64,000 nucleotides of DNA, from positions 23,090,388 to 23,154,387 of the forward strand of contig NC_087068.1 of assembly GCF_963678635.1 (NCBI RefSeq), given 5' to 3'. How positions within the stretch are numbered: position 1 is the stretch's first letter; every line of letters begins with the position of its first letter. This document shows, in pieces, positions 44,992 through 54,084 of the stretch. The notes below the pieces were generated by a model, which was given only the letters and a program-made list of their open reading frames with translations, made no database searches and had not been told where the DNA came from. The DNA comes from Symsagittifera roscoffensis. Its lineage: Eukaryota > Xenacoelomorpha > Acoela > Convolutidae. The translations under genes and the position numbers were made by a program.

Positions 44992-47133
44992 TTATTTTTC
45001 AATTAACAGAAAAAGGTTTTTTTTATGCGAGTGGTGTTTTATTCGTTTTTGTTGGGTGTTATTTTTTATCCATTGTGAGTATGGAATTGGTTTGAAAGTT
45101 GATGTTCCAAGTAGATCAACTTCGTAGTGGTTATCTTGGCAATCTAAGTAAAGTGGGAAGTGTTGGAGATTATTTATTTGTGAATGTTCAATGTCAGTTT
45201 TTACTGCATATTTGCATTCTAATTGGGGTGATGTTTCATCTTTTGCAAGGTAAAATTTTATATTTTGTGGTATTTCAACTGTAGTTTTTCGTGTAAGTAA
45301 TTCAGGTGGTGTATTTCGGCTTAATGTATCTGGTAATGCGAGATTTTTTCCTGCTGTCCAAACTATATGTAAGTTTGGAAATTTCATTAGTATTAATTGA
45401 AATCTATAAACTCGGTGATTTGGATTTGACTTCTGTGTAAAGAGAAAAATGATTGGTTTATGATCTGTGAATAGAACTGTTGGATTTTTTGATCCAAGTA
45501 TTAGAAATTCATATTCTGTAAGTGTATAAATGATAGCTGTACATTCTCTCATTAGAGTTGAGAGTCGTAGCTCTGCTTGAGTGAATAATCGGGAATTTGC
45601 TGATATAAGGTTCATTTTATTTGTACCGTTGTTTGATTGTAATAATGCTGCGCCGATGCCAAAATTGGAAGCATCGCACATCGCATAGAATGGTTGATTT
45701 GGGTCTGGAATTGTGTTTGAAATTTGTTCAGTTAAAAGTTTTTTAACTTCTTCAAATCGTGTTTGATGTTCAGTATTCCATTCAAAATTATTTTGTTGTC
45801 TTAGGATATTATAAAATGGTCTTAAATATAATTGCATTTTATAAACGTATTTGCTTAAGAAGTTTAACATTCCAAGGAATTCTTGGATTTTCTTTTTGTT
45901 TGTTGGTGGTTGAAGTTTTTGAATAGCATCAATGCGTGATTTCAATGGAGTGATTGTGTTTCTTTCTATGTTATGTCCTAAAAATTTAACTCTTGTTAAG
46001 AAGAAGTGAGATTTGTCAGGGGCGGCCTTCAGATTTTCGTTCTGAAGTATTTTATGATAGTGTTCTAAAACTGTAAAAATTTCTTCTTTTGTCTGTGATT
46101 GCATAAAAACATCGTCTAAATAGGTGATTGCGTTTTTCTTAAGTATTAGTGGTCTAAAAATTTTGCTCATAAAAGCTGAAAATGCTGCTGGTCCTATGGA
46201 TATTCCATAGAATAGGCGGTTGAATTCGTATTGTTGATTTCCAATAACAAATTGTGTTAAACGTCGTGATTGTTCATCTAGTGGCATTTGATTGTATGCA
46301 CTATTCATGTCTGCGGTTGTAAAGTATTTTCCGTTTATTTTTGTTAAAATAACTTGTATTGGTTCAATAGGCCAATTGCATTTTGATTCGTCTATTAGTG
46401 AATTGAGATATCTAGCGTCTAAAACTATTTTTAATGATTCTCCTTTTGCTAGGATAATAACAGGGTTAATAAATGTGTTACCTTTTGGTTGTTTTTCTTT
46501 GTTTACCGGTGAGATAATTTTGTATTGTTCTAAAATATCAAGTAATCTATTTACTTTGTCGTGTAAATGAATTGGTACTTTACTAGCTCTTTGTTTCTTG
46601 AATATTGCGTCAGGTTTTAACGGGAGATGTAGTGATGAACTGATTTTTCCAACATCAAATTTTGATGTTGCATAGACTGATGAATATTTTATTAGCTGTT
46701 TAGCTAACTTATCAAATTCGTCTTGTGTTATTTGTGAATGTTGGAAGTTAAACATTGTTAAAAATTTTTGTTGATGTTCTGTATAGTTGGTTATGTTGAA
46801 TATAGGTTTAAAATATGGGTTTTTTGTGAAATAGTCTGTATTTCTTTTTTCATTACATATTATATTATTGATGGATATTTCTTCGTTAAGAATTGTGGAT
46901 TGACAAATATCTAATAATTGGAGTATATTATTTACGCGGTATGCTTTTTCATGTATGGGTGATATTGTAGCGTTTGATTCGCAATATCCTAAAAATCCTA
47001 AGGGTAATGTTACTTTGTATGGTGTATTGTTATATATATGCAACGAAATGGTGTCTGAATTCGTATTTTTCAAATATTTTATCAATGAGATTGTGATTTT
47101 GAAAAACTTAGGTTTGAATTCAAAGCCTGACAT
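44992..47133 (-). CDS. Reverse transcriptase-RNase H
   Basis: 713 codons, intact within itself. RT: finger LLDILEQYKIISPV (about 197-210), motif A TTADMNSAYNQM with Asp275, FYGISIGPAAF (308-318), catalytic YLDD at 338-341, thumb FLGMLNFLSKYV (419-430). RNase H: CDASNFGIGAAL with Asp487, Glu530 in MRECTA, Asp557 in FTDHKP and a late Asp602 in LPDTLSR. These are the expected gypsy signatures. The frame opens about 24 bp inside the end of the protease ORF in the -1 frame relative to it. The ORF ends at TAA 44,992, but the same frame continues with coding-like sequence for about 165 bp, so this TAA may be a mutation or read through. Confidence 0.95.
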   Translation of the reverse strand: MSGFEFKPKFFKITISLIKYLKNTNSDTISLHIYNNTPYKVTLPLGFLGYCESNATISPIHEKAYRVNNILQLLDICQSTILNEEISINNIICNEKRNTDYFTKNPYFKPIFNITNYTEHQQKFLTMFNFQHSQITQDEFDKLAKQLIKYSSVYATSKFDVGKISSSLHLPLKPDAIFKKQRASKVPIHLHDKVNRLLDILEQYKIISPVNKEKQPKGNTFINPVIILAKGESLKIVLDARYLNSLIDESKCNWPIEPIQVILTKINGKYFTTADMNSAYNQMPLDEQSRRLTQFVIGNQQYEFNRLFYGISIGPAAFSAFMSKIFRPLILKKNAITYLDDVFMQSQTKEEIFTVLEHYHKILQNENLKAAPDKSHFFLTRVKFLGHNIERNTITPLKSRIDAIQKLQPPTNKKKIQEFLGMLNFLSKYVYKMQLYLRPFYNILRQQNNFEWNTEHQTRFEEVKKLLTEQISNTIPDPNQPFYAMCDASNFGIGAALLQSNNGTNKMNLISANSRLFTQAELRLSTLMRECTAIIYTLTEYEFLILGSKNPTVLFTDHKPIIFLFTQKSNPNHRVYRFQLILMKFPNLHIVWTAGKNLALPDTLSRNTPPELLTRKTTVEIPQNIKFYLAKDETSPQLECKYAVKTDIEHSQINNLQHFPLYLDCQDNHYEVDLLGTSTFKPIPYSQWIKNNTQQKRIKHHSHKKNLFLLIEK

Positions 47134-47180
47134 AAAGAGTTGTTGTTTATTTTGATTTTTATCATATTGGTGAAATTGTT

Positions 47181-48497
47181 TTATTGAAAAGTTATATATA
47201 TATCTCCTGATAGTGGTTTCAGGTGTTTCCGTTTTTGGTTATAAATTGGGTAAAATTTTGAAAAGAATGGTGGTTGTTTATTTAATCTTTGAAAAAATGT
47301 TAGAGCTGTATTTTTTGTTTTTGTATATTTATCTTTGATTAGTATTTTACTATTCAATATGTTGATTGTTGGTATATATTTTGAGATAAATGGTATGCCA
47401 ATGATATTGTGTTTAATATCCGTGATATGAAAAATCTGTTTAAATGGCTTGTTTAGAATTTTGTTTTGTTCCATTGTTCTTGTGGGAAGAAGGAATAATT
47501 GAATTTTTCCATAATTTATTAGTGTTGATCCTTGTGCTGTTGCTAGCTTACTAGAGGTTGCAAGAGGCGTTAATTTTGGGTGTAATGTTTTGATTTCATT
47601 CCATGTGGGAATGTTAATTATGTTTGATTCTGCTCCTGAATCATTTAAAAAATCAATTTCAAGGTCTGGTGGTTGAAATTCCTTGTTTCTTGGGCTTTCT
47701 AAAAGAAATGGTATTGTCCAAATTTTTTCTTTGGGTTGTTCTTTTTGTATATTTTGGTAAATGTGATTCGTATTTAAGCTTTTTATTTTGTCATTTTCGT
47801 TAGGTTTACTTACCGTGTTAATTTCGTTTATGTCTTGTGCAGTTTGTGTAGAATTGATGGGTTCAATGTAATAATTGTGAAGAAGTTCCAACTGATTTTC
47901 ATATATGTGTGATGTAAAAGGTTGTTCATATATAATAGGTTCGTAGTCGTTTTCGATTGCTATCATATTGATGGAAATGGTATTTTCTGTATCACTTTCT
48001 GTGTCTGATGATTCACAGTTTATTTGATTTAATTGTAGTTCGTTATTTCCTGTGTCATCAATTCCTGGGGGGTCTGATGTTGTTTCTTCATTTGATTGTA
48101 CTTGATTAATTTGTCTCTGATGTTTTGGTGTACTATCTCTGTGTCGATGTTTAGAATTATCATAATGGTTATTATTTCTATGTGGTGATTGAGAATAATT
48201 TCTATATCGATTATTATAACTTGAATTTCGATTTTGTGAATTATTCCGTGATCTGTTTTGATAATTATTATTTGATCTGTGATAGTTTGATCTGTTATAT
48301 GAGTTATTTCTCGATCGGTAGTTCGGGTAATTCTGATTTCGATTGTTCGAATAACTTCTATTTCTATTATGTGAATAGTTCCTGTTTCTGTTATATGATG
48401 AGTTTCGTGATTGATTATTGGAATAGTGTTTATTCCTTGGGTTTGATTGGGAACTGGATCTAGAAACAAATTGTGTTGCATTGGAATTTGATCTTGA
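47181..48497 (-). CDS. Gag-Pro linker and aspartic protease
   Basis: One open frame from just after the TAA at 48,498-48,500 (same frame as gag copy 2) to TAA at 47,181. The first about 150 codons are an Asn/Ser/Arg/Tyr-rich tract with repeated NRN, YSN and SRNNS words. From the Met at 47,966, residues 105-120 hold the protease active site (IDFLNDSGAESNIINIP, Asp109-Ser-Gly-Ala) and residues 186-195 the second motif (KHNIIGIPFI). A protease fused directly to Gag in one frame, followed by a -1 step to RT, is a retrovirus-like arrangement. Confidence 0.85.
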   Translation of the reverse strand, partial: SRSNSNATQFVSRSSSQSNPRNKHYSNNQSRNSSYNRNRNYSHNRNRSYSNNRNQNYPNYRSRNNSYNRSNYHRSNNNYQNRSRNNSQNRNSSYNNRYRNYSQSPHRNNNHYDNSKHRHRDSTPKHQRQINQVQSNEETTSDPPGIDDTGNNELQLNQINCESSDTESDTENTISINMIAIENDYEPIIYEQPFTSHIYENQLELLHNYYIEPINSTQTAQDINEINTVSKPNENDKIKSLNTNHIYQNIQKEQPKEKIWTIPFLLESPRNKEFQPPDLEIDFLNDSGAESNIINIPTWNEIKTLHPKLTPLATSSKLATAQGSTLINYGKIQLFLLPTRTMEQNKILNKPFKQIFHITDIKHNIIGIPFISKYIPTINILNSKILIKDKYTKTKNTALTFFQRLNKQPPFFSKFYPIYNQKRKHLKPLSGDIYITFQ

Positions 48498-48500
48498 TTA

Positions 48501-49391
48501 GTTATTTCGACTATTTGATCGATTATAATTATTTTGTGAATAATTCTGTGTATTTCTTCGTTCTGGTGATCTTCCTCTATAACTTGAGTTATATGGTGAT
48601 TGATTCCTTGTGTAACTGGTGTTGTTCGGAAGTGGTTTTCCTGATATGTTGTTACTGTATATGTTTTTGTTTGGTAAGTTTTGATCTTTCTTCATATATT
48701 GATAGAATGATTTGTTTGGTTCTCTATGTTTTTGAGGTTTGTTTTGGTTATCTTGTTGTTTTTGTCTACATTCAGAGATACTATGTCCGTATCGTCGGCA
48801 ATAATTACACCATTTTCTGAAAGATGGTTTACCGTTAAAATTTGGGTGTTTTTCATAAATATTTAGTATTTCAGTGATTTTTTCAACTAGATCTGTATCT
48901 GATTCCTGTATGTTACTGATGTGCGTAGTGTTTGTTTCGATTCGATTAACATACTGTAGTTTTAGATTTTCTGTTTCTTTGAGTTTCATTGTGATTTCCG
49001 CTTGTTCTAGTTTGTCTACTAGTTTTCGAAAATCTAAATCTGGCTCTCGAATTGAGGAAGGATGAGATGCTCTCTTTTTTATTGCTATTTTCCTTAACTG
49101 AGGTGTTAAGGTCATCATTAAAATTTCTGTCATTTTTGTGTTTTTATAGTCATGTGTATTTAATGAATATGCTTTTCGAACTAGTGTTTCGATGCGTACT
49201 GCTAATTGTTTGATGGTTTCATTTGGTAATCTGCGAATTTCATTACATAAAACACTTTGGTGTTGTTTTTTTCTTTCGGAGTCAAACATTTTTGAAAATT
49301 CTTGTGTAAATCTTTTCCAATCTGATTTTAATTCTATAAGTAATACTGAAAACGATTTTTGGGCTGCGCCATCTAAGGTTGTTTGTATCAA
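48501..49391 (-). pseudogene. Gag, second copy (capsid and nucleocapsid)
   Basis: 297 codons, counted from an internal start at 49,391; the duplicated segment extends upstream to 49,630, where no frame joins cleanly to copy 1. Capsid-like sequence at residues 1-110 (TTLDGAAQKSF, EFSKMFDSER, IRRLPNETIKQLAVRIE), a helical linker, and a CCHC knuckle at Cys195-Cys208 (CNYCRRYGHSISEC). It ends at TAA 48,498-48,500, where copy 1 has TTT. The frame beyond the stop continues into the linker and protease. Copy 2 therefore supplies the reading frame for Pro, but with a stop in between. Confidence 0.85.
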
Positions 49392-49536
49392 CGCTGTGCG
49401 TCGATGTATCCAATTTTGATGTAATGGTGTATTAATTGGTTCAGGTCCTATATTTAAAATTAAATTTGCTGTTACTGCATTTAATTAATCTTCTACAGAA
49501 TATTCAGGATCTGTTCCTGTGAAAACCATTAGTGGT

Positions 49537-50277
49537 TTATTTGATGTTATTGATGATCCACCCATAAGGTATGGATTCATTGTCATTTGTAGTGATTCTG
49601 CGGCATTTGGCATTTGTGAAAAATTTGAATGAGTTTCGTGATTGATTATTGGAATAGTGTTTATTCCTTGGGTTTGATTGGGAACTGGATCTAGAAACAA
49701 ATTGTGTTGCATTGGAATTTGATCTTGAAAAGTTATTTCGACTATTTGATCGATTATAATTATTTTGTGAATAATTCTGTGTATTTCTTCGTTCTGGTGA
49801 TCTTCCTCTATAACTTGAGTTATATGGTGATTGATTCCTTGTGTAACTGGTGTTGTTCGGAAGTGGTTTTCCTGAACTGTTGTTACTGTATATGTTTTTG
49901 TTTGGTAAGTTTTGATCTTTCTTGATATATTGATAGAATGATTTGTTTGGTTCTCTATGTTTTTGAGGTTTGTTCTGGTTATCTTGTTGTTTTTGTCTAC
50001 ATTCAGAGATACTATGTCCGTATCGTCGGCAATAATTACACCATTTTTTGAAAGATGGTTTACCTTTAAAATTTGGGTGTTTTTCATAAATATTTAGTAT
50101 TTCAGAGATTTTTTCAACTAGATCTGTATCTGATTCCTGTATGTTACTGATGTGCGTAGTGTTTGTTTCGATTCGATTAACATACTGTAGTTTTAGATTT
50201 TCTGTTTCTTCGAGTTTCATTGTGATTTCCGCTTGTTCTAGTTTGTCTACTAGTTTTCGAAAATCTAAATCTGGCTC
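49537..50277 (-). pseudogene. Gag, first copy: nucleocapsid part
   Basis: Continuation of the copy-1 capsid frame after the TGA at 50,278. It holds the same CCHC knuckle (Cys61-Cys74 counting from the Met at 50,220) and the Ser/Asn/Arg-rich region (RGRSPERRNTQNYSQNN). At the duplication junction (about 49,630) it runs out of frame into the start of copy 2 and ends at 49,537. Confidence 0.8.
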
Positions 50278-51190
50278 TCAAATTGAGGAAGGATGAGATG
50301 CTCTCTTTTTTATTGCTATTTTCCTTAATTGAGGTGTTAAGGTCATCATTAAAATTTCTGTAATTTTTGTGTTTTTATAGTTATGTGTATTTAATGAATA
50401 TGCTTTTCGAACTAGTGTTTCGATGCGTACTGCTAATTGTTTGATGGTTTCATTTGGTAATCTGCGAATTTCATTACATAAAACTCTTTGGTGTTGTTTA
50501 TTTCTTTCGGAGTCAAACATTTTTGAAAATTCTGGTGTAAATGTTTTCCAATCTGATTTTGTTTCTATAGGTAATACTGAAAACGATTTTTGGGCTGCGC
50601 CATCTAAGGTTGTTTGTATCAACGCTGTGCGTCGATGTATCCAATTTTGATGTAATGGTGTATTAATTGGTTCAGGTCCTATATTTAAAATTAAATTTGC
50701 TGTTGCTGCATTTAAATAATCTTCTACAGAATATTCAGGATCTGTTCCTGTGAAAACCATTAGTGGTTTAATTGATGTTATTGATGATCCACCCATAAGG
50801 TATGGATTCATTGTCATTTGTAGTGATTCTGCGGCATTTGGCATTTGTGAAAAATTTGAAAGTTGATTCTTTGTTATTTCGTGTTGTTGAAGGTAATATG
50901 GGAGTGGTATTTCATTTTGCATTTGTGTTGGTTGATACGAGTGTGTAATCATTGGGTTTTGTGGCTGAATTGGTTGAAAAGATTGTGTATTAATTGGGTT
51001 TTGCATTTGTATTGGTTGTTGATTTTGTGTATCTATTGGGTGTGGAGAAAAAATTCTATGATATGTATGTGGTTTCTGCACTCTGTGTCCGCAATATTCT
51101 TGGGTACACGGTGCAAAAATATCTGGTTGTAAATAATCGTCATCAGATGATAAGTAATCCGTATGATGAGGTGCTTGCTTTTTATTTTTA
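50278..51190 (-). pseudogene. Gag, first copy: capsid part
   Basis: Structural protein of the particle. The frame opens near 51,190; the longest ATG/GTG-started product begins at 51,081. The N-terminal part has a Gln/Pro-rich repeat (TQNQQPIQMQNPINTQ), then MPNAAESLQM, a capsid-like domain (TTLDGAAQKSFSVLP, FTPEFSKMFDSERN) and a helical region. It is cut by TGA at 50,278 where copy 2 has CGA (Arg115), a C-to-T change. Upstream it joins the N-terminal Gag extension only by a one-base frame change in the A-rich stretch at about 51,185-51,200. Confidence 0.85.
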
Positions 51191-51842
51191 TTTTGTTGAA
51201 AAATGGGTAATTTTCACTGCGATCCTGTGGGGGATGTGAATTAGTTTGAAAATTTACTGAGTTGGCTGTTGTCATTGGGTTATTCCAATGATGAGAACTT
51301 ATATGATTATTATCAGGTTTTCGTGGGGGATAATTTGTTTTTGACGAGTGTGCGTAGTTATAATTGTGTTCTGCAAAAGTGTTTCTTGTGAACGTTCTTC
51401 GTGTTTTTGACGGTATTGTCGTAGGTCTATATGTTTGATAATCCATATGTGAATATTTTGGAGCAACCGAAGGTTTAACGGTTGATTGTAAGGTGACTTG
51501 TGCCGTTGAAGTGTTTGTATTTTTTGGTGTTGTTAAATTTGGACGTATTGGTGAAATACTTTGTTGTGTAGTTGTTGTTGTTTGGACGATTTCTTCATTT
51601 ATGAAGTGTGATGGTGTTTGAATATCTTGTTGTGTAAGATTTTCATTTAGATTTTCATTGTGTATGACGGTCGAATTTAAACTATTATTTCGTGTATCAG
51701 GTAAAAATGTATTGTAGTTCAATGGTGTTGCATCAATGGTCAGTGGTACTACTCTCACATAATCTCTTTGATAAGACATTGTACTTATTGCCTGACTTGA
51801 GATTGGTTGTGGGATATATATATATTGTGTGTTGTGAAACAT
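51033..51842 (-). pseudogene. N-terminal Gag extension ORF
   Basis: 269 codons, Thr/Asn/Pro/Gln-rich (for example TTTTTQQSISPIRPNLTTP), with no hydrophobic segment. The last about 55 codons lie beyond the probable frame break near 51,190, where the gag frame takes over with coding-like sequence. It is therefore best read as the disordered N-terminal part of Gag. Its first Met overlaps the end of the preceding ORF; a second Met at 51,779 is an alternative start. Confidence 0.6.
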
Positions 51843-52392
51843 CGTCTTTAGTGAAATTTTCTTTGATTATATGTAGAAAAGTTGAAAATAAAGTAATTTC
51901 ATTTCGTACTTTTATATGTTTGGATGTCTCAGTTGGTGAGATACTTTGAATTTCTGTTTTTTCTAATATTGAAATGTAGCTATATATTATTGCAAAGACT
52001 TCGTTAGTGAATATAGAATTTGCTCTTTGTGAGTTATGGTATTGTATGCTTTTAATATATTCTAAGAATACTTTTGAAAATTCTAGTTCAAGATCGTCTG
52101 TTTGAATTACATATTTGCGATGATTCGGATTTGGTGTGCTGAATTCTATGGTGTAGATTCCGTATTGTTGTGTTAAATTACATCTATCTTTCAGATAATG
52201 TTCAATAATTTGTCTTTTGATTTTTACATCTGGGAATTTTGCTTTGCATGGACTGATTCCGGGTTCAAACAAATTTAGGAGTAAATTCTTGCAAAATATA
52301 TGCCGCCCTCTATCATTGGGTGCATCTACGAGGAAGGGGTAAACTTCTTCGTCATCTGGACTTTCGTCACTTTGAGTGTGGCTGTGGCTCAT
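51733..52392 (-). CDS. 219-codon ORF upstream of gag, unknown
   Basis: Starts MSHSHTQSDESPDDEEVYPF, an acidic N-terminus, followed by sequence with regular hydrophobic spacing typical of a folded protein (YTIEFSTPN, LELEFSKVFLEYIKSIQYH, VFAIIYSYISILEKTEIQ). It lies between the leader and Gag, where gypsy elements normally have no gene. I recognise no family. A faint resemblance in pattern to the C-terminal part of the 502-codon ORF (YTIEF.../FTLEYY..., then Phe/Ile/Tyr-rich helices) is only suggestive. Confidence 0.6.
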   Translation of the reverse strand: MSHSHTQSDESPDDEEVYPFLVDAPNDRGRHIFCKNLLLNLFEPGISPCKAKFPDVKIKRQIIEHYLKDRCNLTQQYGIYTIEFSTPNPNHRKYVIQTDDLELEFSKVFLEYIKSIQYHNSQRANSIFTNEVFAIIYSYISILEKTEIQSISPTETSKHIKVRNEITLFSTFLHIIKENFTKDDVSQHTIYIYPTTNLKSGNKYNVLSKRLCESSTTDH

Positions 52393-52488
52393 TTTTTCGT
52401 TTAATGACTGTTAATATATAACTATCGATGTGCCTAATTGGTTGATTCCAATTATACAAGTGTATTGTTATGTGTTTATATTGTTTTT

Positions 52489-52833
52489 TTATTCTTCTTT
52501 TTCCTCTTTTTGATGAATTTGAAGTTGTTTCTGAGTCGGAAAAATATAATTGATCGTGGATAGGACAATTTTGTCAATCGATTCTTTTAATTTATAGAGT
52601 TCATCTAAATTGCTGGCTTCTGATTCTGAAAATGCGTTTCTATTTTTTGAAAATCTTTTTCGTGTGATTTGTCTTTGTTTGTTTATGATTTTTCTTTTAA
52701 TTGTTAGTCGTTTTGTTCTAATATATCCAACTGTTTGTGTATGAGGTGTGATTACAAGATCGTATTTTTTGTTATCTATTTCGCAATTGTGTAAAACGAT
52801 TGTTTGTTTATTTCCTAGATTTTTGAATGACAT
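52489..52833 (-). CDS. 114-codon basic ORF, unknown
   Basis: Starts MSFKNLGNKQTIVLHNCEID. Residues about 37-65 are strongly basic (RTKRLTIKRKIINKQRQITR), as in nucleic-acid-binding or nuclear-localisation segments, followed by an acidic/helical segment and a Lys/Glu-rich end. It is the first sizeable ORF after the 5' LTR and could encode a small regulatory protein; this is inference only. Confidence 0.45.
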   Translation of the reverse strand: MSFKNLGNKQTIVLHNCEIDNKKYDLVITPHTQTVGYIRTKRLTIKRKIINKQRQITRKRFSKNRNAFSESEASNLDELYKLKESIDKIVLSTINYIFPTQKQLQIHQKEEKEE

Positions 52834-54064
52834 AAGGTTTAGGATGAGGGATGCAAAAAGTTTTTAGATAATGTCTACTTTTCTTAAACTGTTAGTCCTT
52901 ACGATTTTTTGGTTAGCCTAACCTGGGTCTTTTTGTTCAGGGTTGGAGAGAAAAGTATATCGATTCCGAAGAATGATTTTTTACTTTCTCGTGGCTAGTA
53001 TAAGCTAAGGTGTTAACTTACTTAATCTTACTTAGGGGTAGTGATTGTGTTTAAGGGTTGGAGAATAGTAAATCGATCCACAAGGTTCAAGTATAATTAG
53101 AACGCGAGTAGTTCGTTAGATACTATTTTAAACTTACTAAGTCTAAGATTTATCCTGGGTTTGGTAAGAGGAGGGTTCAAGTGAAGGATGAATAACCGAA
53201 GCTCTTCGCTGTTTATCCTAATTTGAATGGTTAGTTTTGTTGAAAAATTTCTATTAGTCTTGGGTTTTTTGGAAGGGTTGGATAGTGAATCGACGTTTGA
53301 GGTCGTTAGACACTTGCTAAGTGGGTAGGGGAGAACAAAATTGTTCTTTTTGATCCAAGGATTGGCCTTGATGATCAAGTTTTAAATTTAGTGAAATAGA
53401 AAATTAATTAAGATCCAAGGATAAGCCTTGATGATCTGATTTTAAAATTAAGTGAATTTAAGTTTAAAATGGTTTAAATTTATTTAAGAAAAAAATTTAG
53501 ATTTTTAATGATATTAGTGAGCTTATGATTGTTGTTATGTTTAGGTGATGAAGCTGGGACAACAAATGATTTTATGATTACTAACAATTTATTGTCATGC
53601 TACTAATTTTTGTTTTTATTTTCAATAAATATTTTTCAAACATGTTTTATATAAGACTGCAGAATTTAAGAAAACGATCTGATATCTTTTTATCAGTCGT
53701 TTTTGTATATTATTAATTTTGTTTAGCGCCTGTAATGATCATGAAGTTTTGACTTCAAAATTTTATGTTTGCAAATGAAAATCTAAATTCATTGCTAATA
53801 GGATTCTAAATATAAAAGTTTGTGTTGGCTTTTGCCGTACAATCATATAACTATATGGTAAGTTTCTACTTTGTCGTATGTCGTCTCTTGTTCGAGGTCT
53901 TCTTGCGATTCCGGGTAGTTCTGTTATCGTTCGGAATATCGGCTCTGATCTATTGAGTTGTAGAGACATTTCGATTAAATTATCGTCGTTAAACATTTTT
54001 AAAATGTTTTGTCTAAATTCTAATCTATTTTTTTGGTTAAATCTAAGCTATTAAGGTCTATTCG
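52834..54064 (-). other. 5' leader of the 20-kb element
   Basis: About 1.2 kb between the primer-site candidate and the first sizeable ORF. Two short ORFs occur: 53,763-53,996 (77 codons, with TRDDIRQSRNLPYSYMIVRQ) and 53,097-53,378 (93 codons). Neither has a recognisable domain. A repeated word, GATCCAAGGAT with GGCCTTGATGATC or AAGCCTTGATGATC, occurs at 53,350 and 53,411. The leader could hold packaging signals. Confidence 0.5.
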
Positions 54065-54082
54065 AGACTTATGGTCGCACCA
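54065..54082 (-). promoter_or_regulatory. Primer-binding site candidate of the 20-kb element
   Basis: On the element strand TGGTGCGACCATAAGTCT begins two bases after the 5' LTR end. The TGG fits pairing with a tRNA CCA terminus. On the opposite strand the sequence continues into TTCGA, which resembles part of a tRNA T-loop, although its spacing is one base off. The tRNA is not identified. Confidence 0.6.
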
Positions 54083-54084
54083 GA

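Larger units (their letters stand above)
48400..50860 (-). repeat. 1,231-bp tandem duplication within gag
   Basis: 48,400-49,630 and 49,631-50,860 are parallel at a constant offset of 1,231 bp, with the junction at AAATTTGAATGAGTTTCGTG. About 25 substitutions and no indels were counted by eye, so about 98% identity. 1,231 is 3n+1, so the second copy is in another frame. The duplication covers the Gag capsid, zinc knuckle and Asn-rich linker start. Confidence 0.93.

Noticed and set aside
48182-48820. Plus-strand ORFs of 93-115 codons rich in Tyr, Cys and Phe
   Set aside because: These are antisense readings of the Asn/Ser/Arg-rich gag linker.
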